The notes below the pieces were generated by a model. The model worked only from the letters and a program-made list of their open reading frames with translations. It ran no database searches and had not been told where the DNA came from. From SIG607 sp045586405 (GTDB taxonomy: Bacteria; Bacillota; Clostridia; Oscillospirales; Acutalibacteraceae): DNA of 64,000 nucleotides. Made by a program: the position numbers and the translations under genes. The stretch is from assembly GCA_045586405.1 (NCBI GenBank), contig JAZNAG010000087.1, positions 1 to 64,000 on the forward strand, read 5' to 3'. Positions 52,695-60,821 of this stretch are shown piece after piece. How positions within the stretch are numbered: the stretch's first letter is position 1; each line of letters begins with the position of its first letter.

Positions 52695-53525
52695 TTATAA
52701 ATCAAGGGTTTTAAGATATTCTATAAAGCCTGCAACAGCGCCGTCAACACAGTCGCAAGAAACAAAGTCAACATGCTTTTTAATATCATCAGGGCTGCCG
52801 CTCGGACAACAGGAAACCCCTGCCGTATCAAGCATTTCCACATCGTTATAATAATCGCCTATTGCAAAGGTTTTTCCCTTTTCAATACCGAGTATTTTTC
52901 TTAAATTTTCAAGTCCGAAACCTTTATGAGCACCACCCGGTAATTGCTCAAAACCGCGATAAGATTTACCGTCAAGTTCAAAAGTAGCCCACGTAAAACT
53001 TGAATTAACAAACTCTCTTTCCTTTGCCATTTCTTCGAGTTTTTCATCCGGAAATCCTGCGTAATACATACACATAGCCTTGTTCCATTTAAGGTCTTTG
53101 ACATCTTCGTATGTAGCCGTTACGGGTTTCAAGTGTTCGTAATCACAATGCTCTTTACAAGCCGAGCTGTAATTTATAAGATACACGGTTTTGCCGCAAA
53201 AAATTTCGACGCCCATATCGGGAAAACGCTCAAGAACTTCTTTAAAAAAGGTTTTATCTTCTTCGGGAAGGTGACATTCCGCCACAGGCGACTCGGTAGC
53301 ATATTCATAAACCATACCGCCGTTATAAACTATTGAATATTTCAAATCTTTGAAATTTTTAACCAGATGGTCAATAGCCATTGAACAACGTCCTGTTGCA
53401 ATTACAAAAGTACCGCCGAGATTTATAAATTCCTCTATTGCCGCATAGTTTTTCGGGTTAATATACCCCTTATCCATTAGCGTTCCGTCCATATCCGAAG
53501 CTAATAAACAATTTTTAAATTTCAT
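52695..53525 (-). CDS. Cof-type HAD-superfamily hydrolase
   Basis: 276 residues, HAD phosphatase with a C2-type cap. Nucleophile motif ASDMDGTLMD at residues 9-18, VIATGR near 40, and GDYYNDVEML with the metal-binding Asp residues near 222. Acts on a small phosphorylated metabolite (sugar phosphate, FMN or PLP); not specified. Its ATG overlaps the rluD stop as TAATG; AGAGGAG 8 bases ahead. Last gene of the operon. Confidence 0.9.
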   Translation of the reverse strand: MKFKNCLLASDMDGTLMDKGYINPKNYAAIEEFINLGGTFVIATGRCSMAIDHLVKNFKDLKYSIVYNGGMVYEYATESPVAECHLPEEDKTFFKEVLERFPDMGVEIFCGKTVYLINYSSACKEHCDYEHLKPVTATYEDVKDLKWNKAMCMYYAGFPDEKLEEMAKEREFVNSSFTWATFELDGKSYRGFEQLPGGAHKGFGLENLRKILGIEKGKTFAIGDYYNDVEMLDTAGVSCCPSGSPDDIKKHVDFVSCDCVDGAVAGFIEYLKTLDL

Positions 53526-54427
53526 TATTTTATCTCCTCTAAAAATGCCGTGAAATAAGGAGGAAGTTCACTTGTAAACTCCATATACTCCTTAGTTGTG
53601 GGGTGAATAAATCCTATTTTTCTGGCGTGCAGACATTGACCGCCAAGTTTTTTAATAACCTTTCTCGGTCCGTAAACCTCGTCGCCTGCCACCGCATAAC
53701 CGATATAAGACATATGCACTCTTATCTGATGCGTTCTGCCAGTTTCAAGTTTTAAAGCTATATGAGTAAAGCCGTTAAGCCTTGAAATAACTCTGTAATG
53801 AGTAGTAGCATCTCTTGAGGCTATGGGTGTCACCGCCATCTGCTTACGCTTTGTAGGGTGTCTGCCAATAGGCGCATTTACGGTTCCGCTATCCTTTTTA
53901 ACGTTGCCGTAAACCACCGCTTCATATTCTCTGGTAAAAGAATGTTCCTTTATTTGACTAGCCAAAAAATTATGAGCATTATCGTTTTTTGCCACAATAA
54001 GCAAACCGCTTGTATCCTTATCTATACGGTGAACAATACCGGGACGCGCTACACCGCCGATACCCGAAAGGCTATCACCGCAATGATAAAGAAGCGCGGA
54101 AACCAAAGTGTTTTCTCTCTGCCCTGCCGCAGGATGAACCACCATACCTTTTGGTTTATTTACAACAAGCAGGTCATCATCCTCATAGATTATATCAAGA
54201 GGTATGTTTTGAGGTTCTACCTTGTCTTCCACAGGATCGGGAACGATAATTTTAACGGTATCGCCCACCTTTACCTTAGCATTTTTAGAAGCCGCAACGG
54301 TATTCAGAAAAACATTGCCGTCAGCAATAAGCTTAGCCGCAAAAGAGCGCGTAATATCTGCTGTTTCAGCCACTATAACATCAATACGACGGCTTTCGCC
54401 GTCATATATAAGATCAAATTCTTGCAT
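53525..54427 (-). CDS. RluA/RluD-family pseudouridine synthase
   Basis: 300 residues: N-terminal S4 domain (RSFAAKLIADGNVFLNTVAAS) and the catalytic domain with HRIDKDTSGLLIVAKND near 140 (catalytic Asp) and TGRTHQIRVH near 225. Modifies 23S rRNA uridines. It lies next to lspA, as in many Bacillota (ylyB). The ATG at 54427 lies inside lspA; a GTG at 54442 is an alternative start and neither has a strong ribosome site, so coupling to lspA translation is likely. Confidence 0.92.
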   Translation of the reverse strand: MQEFDLIYDGESRRIDVIVAETADITRSFAAKLIADGNVFLNTVAASKNAKVKVGDTVKIIVPDPVEDKVEPQNIPLDIIYEDDDLLVVNKPKGMVVHPAAGQRENTLVSALLYHCGDSLSGIGGVARPGIVHRIDKDTSGLLIVAKNDNAHNFLASQIKEHSFTREYEAVVYGNVKKDSGTVNAPIGRHPTKRKQMAVTPIASRDATTHYRVISRLNGFTHIALKLETGRTHQIRVHMSYIGYAVAGDEVYGPRKVIKKLGGQCLHARKIGFIHPTTKEYMEFTSELPPYFTAFLEEIK

Positions 54428-54896
54428 TTTTTCTGCGGTCACTTGCCATATCTACAACAAAGTACAACACAAGAAGCGCCGCACCTACAACAATAGCACA
54501 GTCGGCTATATTAAATACAGGAAATTTCATGAATTCAAGATGAATAAAGTCAACAACCTCACCGCCGTTGAAAATACGGTCTATCATATTACCAAGACCG
54601 CCCGACAGCACAAGTGTAATAGCCCAAAACAGCAATTTATTCTTAATGCCATGTTTTAAAAGAAGGGCAAAGCATATAATCATAACAATAATGGTAACAG
54701 AGAGTAAAATCCAAGTATAGCCTTCTAAAAAGCCCCATGCGCCTCCCTTATTATTGATATGCCAAAAGCCTATAAAACCCGGAATAAAGTCTGCGTCGGC
54801 GCCAAGAGGCATATTCTGCACAACGATATATTTAGTTATCTGGTCAAGTGCTAAAAATACTACGCCTATAATAACGGCAAGAACATAACTGGTCAT
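54414..54896 (-). CDS. lspA: Lipoprotein signal peptidase (signal peptidase II)
   Basis: 160 residues, four membrane helices. NNKGGAWGFLEG near 52 and GGLGNMIDRIFNGGEVVDFI near 100 carry the catalytic Asp pair. Cleaves prolipoprotein signal peptides after lipidation. AAGGAG before ATG; follows ylmH by 15 bases. Confidence 0.96.
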   Translation of the reverse strand: MTSYVLAVIIGVVFLALDQITKYIVVQNMPLGADADFIPGFIGFWHINNKGGAWGFLEGYTWILLSVTIIVMIICFALLLKHGIKNKLLFWAITLVLSGGLGNMIDRIFNGGEVVDFIHLEFMKFPVFNIADCAIVVGAALLVLYFVVDMASDRRKNARI

Positions 54897-54911
54897 CTGG
54901 TTTTCTCCTTA

Positions 54912-55652
54912 TCAAACATACTTACTGTATTTTAAAATCAAACGCCCTTTTTTAGTTGTTTCAGAGGATGGGCTGAGAAGGAATTTTCCTTCGCCTCTGA
55001 TAGAAATTTTTGCATCCATCGGCACAATAGCTGTAACCTTATCGTTTACTAAAGCATTTACAGAAACTCTTTTTTCAAGTATTATTTCTTTTGCTTTTTC
55101 TCTTGAGGTACCGATAAGCGCGGCAACTATGCAATCAAGCCTGAAAGATGCAACGGTATCTGTAAATTCCTTCAAAGTTGCAGATAGGGGTAACGGACAG
55201 GAAAAGCCTTCGGTGATAGTTACACCCACACCGCCTACCTTTTCTATCTGCAAAGCAATATATTTGCTCACATTTTCTGCAACAAAAGCAACCGTTCTGC
55301 CCTCTTCGCAAAGAATATCTCCAATACTTTCTCTGGTAATACCAAGAGACATAAATGTTCCCAAAAAGTCTTTATGAGAAAGCTTATCGCACTTTCTGTA
55401 GGTAAAGGTGAAACTTTTCAAAACACCCGTTTGTGCACCGCTTTCGCACCAGTCGGGAAGCGATATAAAAAAGCGCCGCTCGGCATCTTCATATCCGCCG
55501 AAAAAGTCATACCTTTCCCCTTTCAAACAGGAAAGGAGCTTTACCTTTGCAATTTCGCTTTCACTCAAAAAACCTACCGCTTTAAAAACGCCGGTAACAT
55601 TTTTAAGCCGTATAGCATCATCTATGCGCGAGAAAAGAATTTGTTCATCCAT
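54912..55652 (-). CDS. ylmH: S4-domain RNA-binding protein YlmH
   Basis: 246 residues. An N-terminal domain (YDFFGGYEDAERRFFISLPDW), a central LGIT-type SLGITRESIGDI segment, and a C-terminal S4 domain (KEIILEKRVSVNALVNDKV). Associated with division (division gene cluster sepF-ylmG-ylmH) and shown in Bacillus to act in rescue of stalled 50S subunits. The ATG overlaps the sepF stop (TGATG). YlmG, usually between sepF and ylmH, is missing. Confidence 0.88.
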   Translation of the reverse strand: MDEQILFSRIDDAIRLKNVTGVFKAVGFLSESEIAKVKLLSCLKGERYDFFGGYEDAERRFFISLPDWCESGAQTGVLKSFTFTYRKCDKLSHKDFLGTFMSLGITRESIGDILCEEGRTVAFVAENVSKYIALQIEKVGGVGVTITEGFSCPLPLSATLKEFTDTVASFRLDCIVAALIGTSREKAKEIILEKRVSVNALVNDKVTAIVPMDAKISIRGEGKFLLSPSSETTKKGRLILKYSKYV

Positions 55653-56092
55653 CAATAACTGCTGTCACCGTATTCTTCAGCAAAAGCATCGCCGTTTACA
55701 TCAACATCGGAAGGAGCAATAACAAAGGTATTGTATGCTGCTTTTCTAATAGTACCGTTTTTAGCATAAGCGACACCCGAAAGAAAATCTAAAATACGAC
55801 GAGAAAGGTCACGGTCAGATTTTTCAAGATTAAGCACTACGGTTTTCTTAGCGCAGTAATGGTCAGCTATTGAGGTTACATCCTCAAAACGCTCGGGTTT
55901 TACAAGAACAACCTGCATATTGCCACCGGTGAAAGGCACAGTCTTACTCTTGCGTTCTGAACGCAAAATATCTCTCTTGGGCTGTTCCTTTCTTGCAGGC
56001 TCAGTATATTCTTCCTCTTCTGCAACATTTTCTTCTTCGTAATCCTCATCGGATACATTCATAATGTTTTTAATACCATCCCATAAACTCAT
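55652..56092 (-). CDS. sepF: Cell division protein SepF
   Basis: 146 residues. An N-terminal membrane-targeting amphipathic segment (LWDGIKNIM), an acidic linker rich in Glu (residues ~18-45), and the SepF/DUF552 core: VVLVKPERFEDVTSIADHY, VVLNLEKSD, RILDFLSGVAYAKNGTI. Anchors FtsZ to the membrane. AAGGAG before ATG. Confidence 0.94.
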   Translation of the reverse strand: MSLWDGIKNIMNVSDEDYEEENVAEEEEYTEPARKEQPKRDILRSERKSKTVPFTGGNMQVVLVKPERFEDVTSIADHYCAKKTVVLNLEKSDRDLSRRILDFLSGVAYAKNGTIRKAAYNTFVIAPSDVDVNGDAFAEEYGDSSY

Positions 56093-56114
56093 ATTTTTTA
56101 TCTCCTTTTATTTT

Positions 56115-56831
56115 TTATACGTTATAGGTTCTTCTGCCGTAAAGCAGAGTACCTATTCGAACCTCTGTAGCACCGCAACGAATTGCGCACTCATAGTCAT
56201 CGGACATTCCCATAGATAAGATATCCATATATACATTATCTATTTTTTTGTCCCTTATGTCAATAAACAGTTGATGCATTTTTAAAAAATATTCACGATT
56301 TTTACTTTCATCGGTACAAACAGGCGGAATAGCCATAAGTCCTTTTATCCTTATTCCACCTATATTTGAAATATTTTGAATATTTTCCAAAATCTCATCA
56401 TACAAAAAGCCCGATTTACTTTCTTCGTTCCCAATATTTACTTCAAGCAAAATATCGGTAATGGTATTTATTTTTTCACTTTGCTTTCCTATCATAGCGG
56501 CAAGCTTTAAGCTGTCTACCGATTCAATAAGTGAAACTCTGCCAACAACATCCTTTACCTTATTGGTCTGCAGATGACCGATAAAATGCTTTGTCACATT
56601 CTTGCTTACTTCATTTTCTTTAGAAATAAGTTCTTGTACTCTGTTATCACCTATCACCTTAATGCCCTTGTCAATAGAGTAATTTATAAGCCCAGGTGAA
56701 ACGGTTTTAACGGCAGCAAGTAAAGTGATATCTTCGGGATTTCTGCCGCTAAATTTTGCAGCAGCCGCTATTTTTTCTTTAATTTCACTGTAATTTTCGT
56801 CAAAAACCTCAGTCAATGATTTTTCCTTCAT
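56115..56831 (-). CDS. YggS/PLPBP-family PLP homeostasis protein
   Basis: 238 residues, TIM-barrel PLP-binding protein without known catalysis. LLAAVKTVSPGLI near 40 (PLP-lysine), IGDNRVQELISK near 62, FIGHLQTNKVKDVV near 83, and ISMGMSDDYECAI-type end (LSMGMSDDYECAIRCG). Controls free PLP and amino-acid balance; ylmE equivalent next to sepF. ATG at 56831 with AAGGAAT ahead lies within the 3' end of the HlyD-like gene (23-base overlap). Confidence 0.9.
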   Translation of the reverse strand: MKEKSLTEVFDENYSEIKEKIAAAAKFSGRNPEDITLLAAVKTVSPGLINYSIDKGIKVIGDNRVQELISKENEVSKNVTKHFIGHLQTNKVKDVVGRVSLIESVDSLKLAAMIGKQSEKINTITDILLEVNIGNEESKSGFLYDEILENIQNISNIGGIRIKGLMAIPPVCTDESKNREYFLKMHQLFIDIRDKKIDNVYMDILSMGMSDDYECAIRCGATEVRIGTLLYGRRTYNV

Positions 56832-58020
56832 ACAAATTCCTTCCCTTGACAACAACTTTATCGTGAAGTCGCAGTGATGTATTGTCAGTTGCAAGTGATT
56901 TTTCGCAGATTACATAATCCTCTGTCTGATAAAGCACACGCACCTTAACAAACTTAAGTTCCATACCCGAAACAATATATACACCGGTTTGACCGTTGTT
57001 TACTCTAAGTGCGCCGCGCTCTATTCTAAGCCCCTCATACTCACCGCTTATAATCATCATAGAGCCCGTACGCATGGTTGCCAGTTCAGAATTCATTTCT
57101 TGACAAGAAAAAAGCAGTACAGCTCTTTCTCTGTCCTCCGATAAATTCACAGCCGCAACAGTAACGTTGATATAAGGATTACTCTTTAACAGAGTTTTGA
57201 TTTTCACGCTATCCCCTGCTTTATACGCAAGAGACTGGTCTGCCGTAACAACCGCCGCAATATACCAGGTATAGTCAGAAACAATTTTTCCTGTTTTCGT
57301 TTCACCGTTTACATTTTCAGCGGTTACCTTATCCATAAATTCAGGGGTATAATTTTCAAGGTTTTCGGTAGTAAGGACATTTTCATAACCGTCAACCTGA
57401 GATATAAAGAAGCCCGAAGACTCTGCCGTTACTTTACTTACCGGCTCTGAAAGTGATGTTTCAAGTGAAGAAAGCTCACCTTTAAGAGAATTAAGCTGTT
57501 CGGTAAAATCAGCAGTATTTCCTATTACCATTTCTTTTCTGTTCATCATAGTAAGCAAATCATCGCTTTGATTTCGTGCTTCTTTAAAATTACCGCTTGA
57601 ACACAGAAACAGAATATTACCAAGCTTGTCATTTATCTTACTATTCAGCAGATTTATATCCACAGCCGCAAGGTCATTGTAGCTCTGAATAGTTTCAATA
57701 TTTGAAATTTTGTCTTTAAGTTCTTCTATACGGTTTACGGCAAGTGAATCCGCTTCGTTTGTATAAATATCGGCAATTACACCGTCTTTTGCTATTCTCT
57801 CACCATCGTTTACCTTTAAATGCACAACACCGCCAGTAATACGGTCAATTGTTTTTTCATTTCTTATTATCATACCGGTAAAAGAAATGCCCTCTGTTTC
57901 CGTAATGTGCTGTGCAGCATTTGTAGTAATGGGGGTATAAAAGGATGAATATATCTGATAGAGCAAGAAAAATGCCAACACTACTATAAGGGTTATTCTT
58001 GTAAAACGACTTTTCAGCAT
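56809..58020 (-). CDS. HlyD-like membrane-anchored periplasmic-adaptor-type protein
   Basis: 403 residues. One N-terminal helix (about 8-28), a biotinyl-lipoyl-like half (ISFTGMIIRNEKTI, GGVVHLKVNDGERIAKDGVIADIY), a coiled-coil hairpin (residues ~95-190), the second lipoyl half (VTAESSGFFISQVDGYE) and a beta-rich C-terminus. This is the layout of HlyD/RND adaptors, but no transporter gene is near and Gram-positive cells lack a periplasmic tunnel. Location between miaA and yggS-sepF suggests an envelope or division role; this is inference. Confidence 0.78.
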   Translation of the reverse strand: MLKSRFTRITLIVVLAFFLLYQIYSSFYTPITTNAAQHITETEGISFTGMIIRNEKTIDRITGGVVHLKVNDGERIAKDGVIADIYTNEADSLAVNRIEELKDKISNIETIQSYNDLAAVDINLLNSKINDKLGNILFLCSSGNFKEARNQSDDLLTMMNRKEMVIGNTADFTEQLNSLKGELSSLETSLSEPVSKVTAESSGFFISQVDGYENVLTTENLENYTPEFMDKVTAENVNGETKTGKIVSDYTWYIAAVVTADQSLAYKAGDSVKIKTLLKSNPYINVTVAAVNLSEDRERAVLLFSCQEMNSELATMRTGSMMIISGEYEGLRIERGALRVNNGQTGVYIVSGMELKFVKVRVLYQTEDYVICEKSLATDNTSLRLHDKVVVKGRNLYEGKIID

Positions 58021-58953
58021 TTATTTCATCCTTTCTTCTATAATTTCAAAAGCCCTGTTTAAAACGTTCTCTTTATCTGCATAAATCCAATTTATACGGG
58101 AGTCTCTTCTAAACCAGGTCAGCTGTCTTTTAGCATATCGACGGGTTTCACGCTTTAAGGTTTCAACAGCACTGTCTAAAGAAATTTCTCCGTTAAAATA
58201 AGGTATAAACTCTTTATGACCTATTGCCTGAGCCGCAGTAACGCCTTTACTGCCTGCCGTTTTTGCCTCTTCTAAAAGACCGTTTTCAAGCATTAAATCT
58301 ACACGTTTATTTATACGCTCATAAAGTTTTTCTCTGTCCTCATAGGTAATGCCTATCATAAGCGGATCATAGGGGCTGTCGTTTTGTTTTGACAGTTTAT
58401 TCTGCTCTGTTATTGTATTACCCGTCGACCTATAAACCTCAAAAGCTCTGACAATTCGTCTACGGTCCCCCACCGACAGTTTTTCGGCTGTTTCTTTATC
58501 AATTTCATAAAGTCTTTTAAGCATTGTTTCGGCGCCGAGCCTATCAAACTCTTCTTCTATAGCTTGTCTTAAATTCAAGTCTGTTTTCTGGTCGCTGAAC
58601 TTAATGCCGTCTATAAGACTGTTAATATAAAGTCCCGTTCCGCCTGCTATTATGGGAACTTTTCCTTTAGCGTAAACCTGGGCTATTTTTTCACCTGCCA
58701 AGCTTACATAATCGGCAACAGAAAATTTTTCACTGGGGTTTAAAAACTCAACAAGGTGATGAACGGCGCTTTGTTTTTCGATATCGCTTGGTGCTGCAGA
58801 TGCAATGGGAAAACCCTTATAAATCTGCATAGAGTCAGCCGAAATTATTTCACCGTTATATTTTTTTGCAATATTGATAGCAAGTCCCGTTTTTCCTGAA
58901 GCGGTAGGACCTACTACAACAATTACGGGAATCTTAACAAAATTTTCACTCAT
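58021..58953 (-). CDS. miaA: tRNA dimethylallyltransferase
   Basis: Adds a dimethylallyl group to A37 of tRNAs reading UNN codons; MiaB then methylthiolates it. 310 residues. P-loop VVGPTASGKTGLA near 15, ISADSMQIYKG near 38 (catalytic Asp), AGGTGLYINSLIDG near 102 and the C-terminal YAKRQLTWFRRD. Overlaps mutL by 4 bases (ATGA) and ends directly before the HlyD-like ATG. Confidence 0.96.
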   Translation of the reverse strand: MSENFVKIPVIVVVGPTASGKTGLAINIAKKYNGEIISADSMQIYKGFPIASAAPSDIEKQSAVHHLVEFLNPSEKFSVADYVSLAGEKIAQVYAKGKVPIIAGGTGLYINSLIDGIKFSDQKTDLNLRQAIEEEFDRLGAETMLKRLYEIDKETAEKLSVGDRRRIVRAFEVYRSTGNTITEQNKLSKQNDSPYDPLMIGITYEDREKLYERINKRVDLMLENGLLEEAKTAGSKGVTAAQAIGHKEFIPYFNGEISLDSAVETLKRETRRYAKRQLTWFRRDSRINWIYADKENVLNRAFEIIEERMK

Positions 58954-60809
58954 TGTATTCTTCCAAACTGCTTTTCAAGTTCGCGTTTTTTTATTTCAAA
59001 AGCTACCGGTCTGCCGTGAGGACAGTAGAAAATATCATCTCTTGTTAAAACTTCACGGGCAAGTCTTATCATTTCAGCCTCGCTTGTTTTATATCCCGCC
59101 TTAATTGCAGCTTTGCAAGACACGGTATGATAAATATTTTCAAGTTTTTCTATTTCTACGCCGCCGCACTGTGCAAGGTTTTCAGCAACCTCATAAAACA
59201 GTCCCGAAACGTCCTCACCCGATAAGGCGGCAGGTATACCTCTTACAATTACGGTGTTATTTCCGAAATCATCAACCTCAAAGCCGCTTTTTTGAAGCAA
59301 ATCATAAGATTCATTAACTGCGTTATACTGCCCTGCCGACAGTTTTACCGTAACGGGAAGCAGTAATTGCTGACACTGCGGTTCTTGTGTCTTTTTAAGT
59401 TTTTCAAAAAGTATTCTTTCATGAGAAGCATGTTTATCTATAAAGAAAACACTGTCCCCTTTTTCTACGATTATGTATGTAGAAAAAGCCTCGCCCACAA
59501 ATTTTATATCCTCTGCATCTAAAGAAATTTCCTCTTTAGGCTCTTCTTTCTGTATTAAAACTTTTGTCTGTGCTTTTGGTTTTTCGTCAACAGTTTCTAT
59601 GGTAACCGGTGCGATTTTTGTTTTAAGCAGTTCTTCATCACTGAATTTATTTTCAAAAACAATATCCGCCTTTGGTGGCTCTACCCTTACGGGATAATCG
59701 TACCACTGTTTATCCTCCGTCTTTTTTTCCACCTTAATGGCAGTTTGTTTATATTCCTCAACCGTCATTCTGTCAAAAGCCTTGGTTTGTGCAGGTTTTA
59801 TATTTATCTGCGGACGCTCATCCTTTTCGGTTAAAGCATTTTTTACAGTAAAGTAAACAGCATCAAATATAGCTTTATCGTCAGAAAAACGCACCTCTGT
59901 TTTAGATGGGTGAACATTAACGTCCACCACCGAAGGATTAACGCTGACATTCAAAACACAGGCAGGAAATTTGCCTACCATAACGCTGTTTTTGTACGCC
60001 GCTTCAAGTGCAGATATCATAGTGCCGTTACGAACAAGTCTGCCGTTTAAAAAGAAATACTGACTTGTTCTTTTTGGTCTGCAGTAAATGGGTTTGCAGA
60101 TAAAACCCTCAACAGTAACAGAATTTAACATGTTTTCTGCGGGGATTAGCGTTGAAAAAAATTCTCTGCCCAAAACAGAATATATGGCAGAAGAAAGTTT
60201 ACCATCCCCCGAAGTAGTAATTACATCCTTTTGGTCTTTGGTATAACGAATAGCAATTTCGGGGTGTGAAAGAGCAATTTTTTCTATAAGGTCGGTTATT
60301 ATATTTGCTTCGCTGACGTCTTTTTTAAGAAACTTCATACGCGCAGGCGTGTTATAGAACAAATCTCTCACAATAACGGTTGTTCCCTCAGGGCAGCCCG
60401 TTTCTTCAAAGGCTTTTTCCTCGCCGCCCTCTATAACGTAACGAGTACCCACAATATCGGCTTCTCTGCGGGTTATAAGTTCTACCTTTGCCACCGAAGA
60501 AATAGCCGCCAGCGCTTCACCGCGGAAGCCTAATGTGTTTATGCCGTCAAGGTCCTCTTCTTTTACGATTTTACTTGTTGCGTGACGAAGAAAGGCTGTA
60601 GGCACCTGCTCTTTTTCGATACCGCAACCGTTATCAGTAACACGCATATAAAGAACACCGCCGCCGCGAATTTCCACCGAAATATCGGTAGCGCCTGCGT
60701 CAATAGCATTCTCAAGTATTTCTTTAATAACCGAAGCAGGTCTTTCAACCACTTCGCCTGCGGCGATTTTTTCGGCTATAAATTTTGGCAAAACATTGAT
60801 TTGCGGCAT
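58950..60809 (-). CDS. mutL: DNA mismatch repair protein MutL
   Basis: 619 residues. GHKL ATPase head: ERPASVIKEILENAIDAGATDI start region, NGCGIEKEQV and GFRGEALAAISSV near 95. The C-terminal dimer domain has DKHASHERILFE near 455, the DQHAxHERxxxE endonuclease signature of nicking MutL proteins, and a terminal FYCPHGRPVAFE. So it should nick DNA, as in organisms without MutH. Follows mutS by 12 bases; GAGGT before ATG. Confidence 0.96.
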   Translation of the reverse strand: MPQINVLPKFIAEKIAAGEVVERPASVIKEILENAIDAGATDISVEIRGGGVLYMRVTDNGCGIEKEQVPTAFLRHATSKIVKEEDLDGINTLGFRGEALAAISSVAKVELITRREADIVGTRYVIEGGEEKAFEETGCPEGTTVIVRDLFYNTPARMKFLKKDVSEANIITDLIEKIALSHPEIAIRYTKDQKDVITTSGDGKLSSAIYSVLGREFFSTLIPAENMLNSVTVEGFICKPIYCRPKRTSQYFFLNGRLVRNGTMISALEAAYKNSVMVGKFPACVLNVSVNPSVVDVNVHPSKTEVRFSDDKAIFDAVYFTVKNALTEKDERPQINIKPAQTKAFDRMTVEEYKQTAIKVEKKTEDKQWYDYPVRVEPPKADIVFENKFSDEELLKTKIAPVTIETVDEKPKAQTKVLIQKEEPKEEISLDAEDIKFVGEAFSTYIIVEKGDSVFFIDKHASHERILFEKLKKTQEPQCQQLLLPVTVKLSAGQYNAVNESYDLLQKSGFEVDDFGNNTVIVRGIPAALSGEDVSGLFYEVAENLAQCGGVEIEKLENIYHTVSCKAAIKAGYKTSEAEMIRLAREVLTRDDIFYCPHGRPVAFEIKKRELEKQFGRIQ

Positions 60810-60821
60810 TTTATATACCTC

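Noticed and set aside
53858..54496. 212-codon plus-strand frame antisense to rluD and the end of lspA
   Set aside because: Composition of a mirror frame, no ribosome site, conflicts with two well-supported genes.
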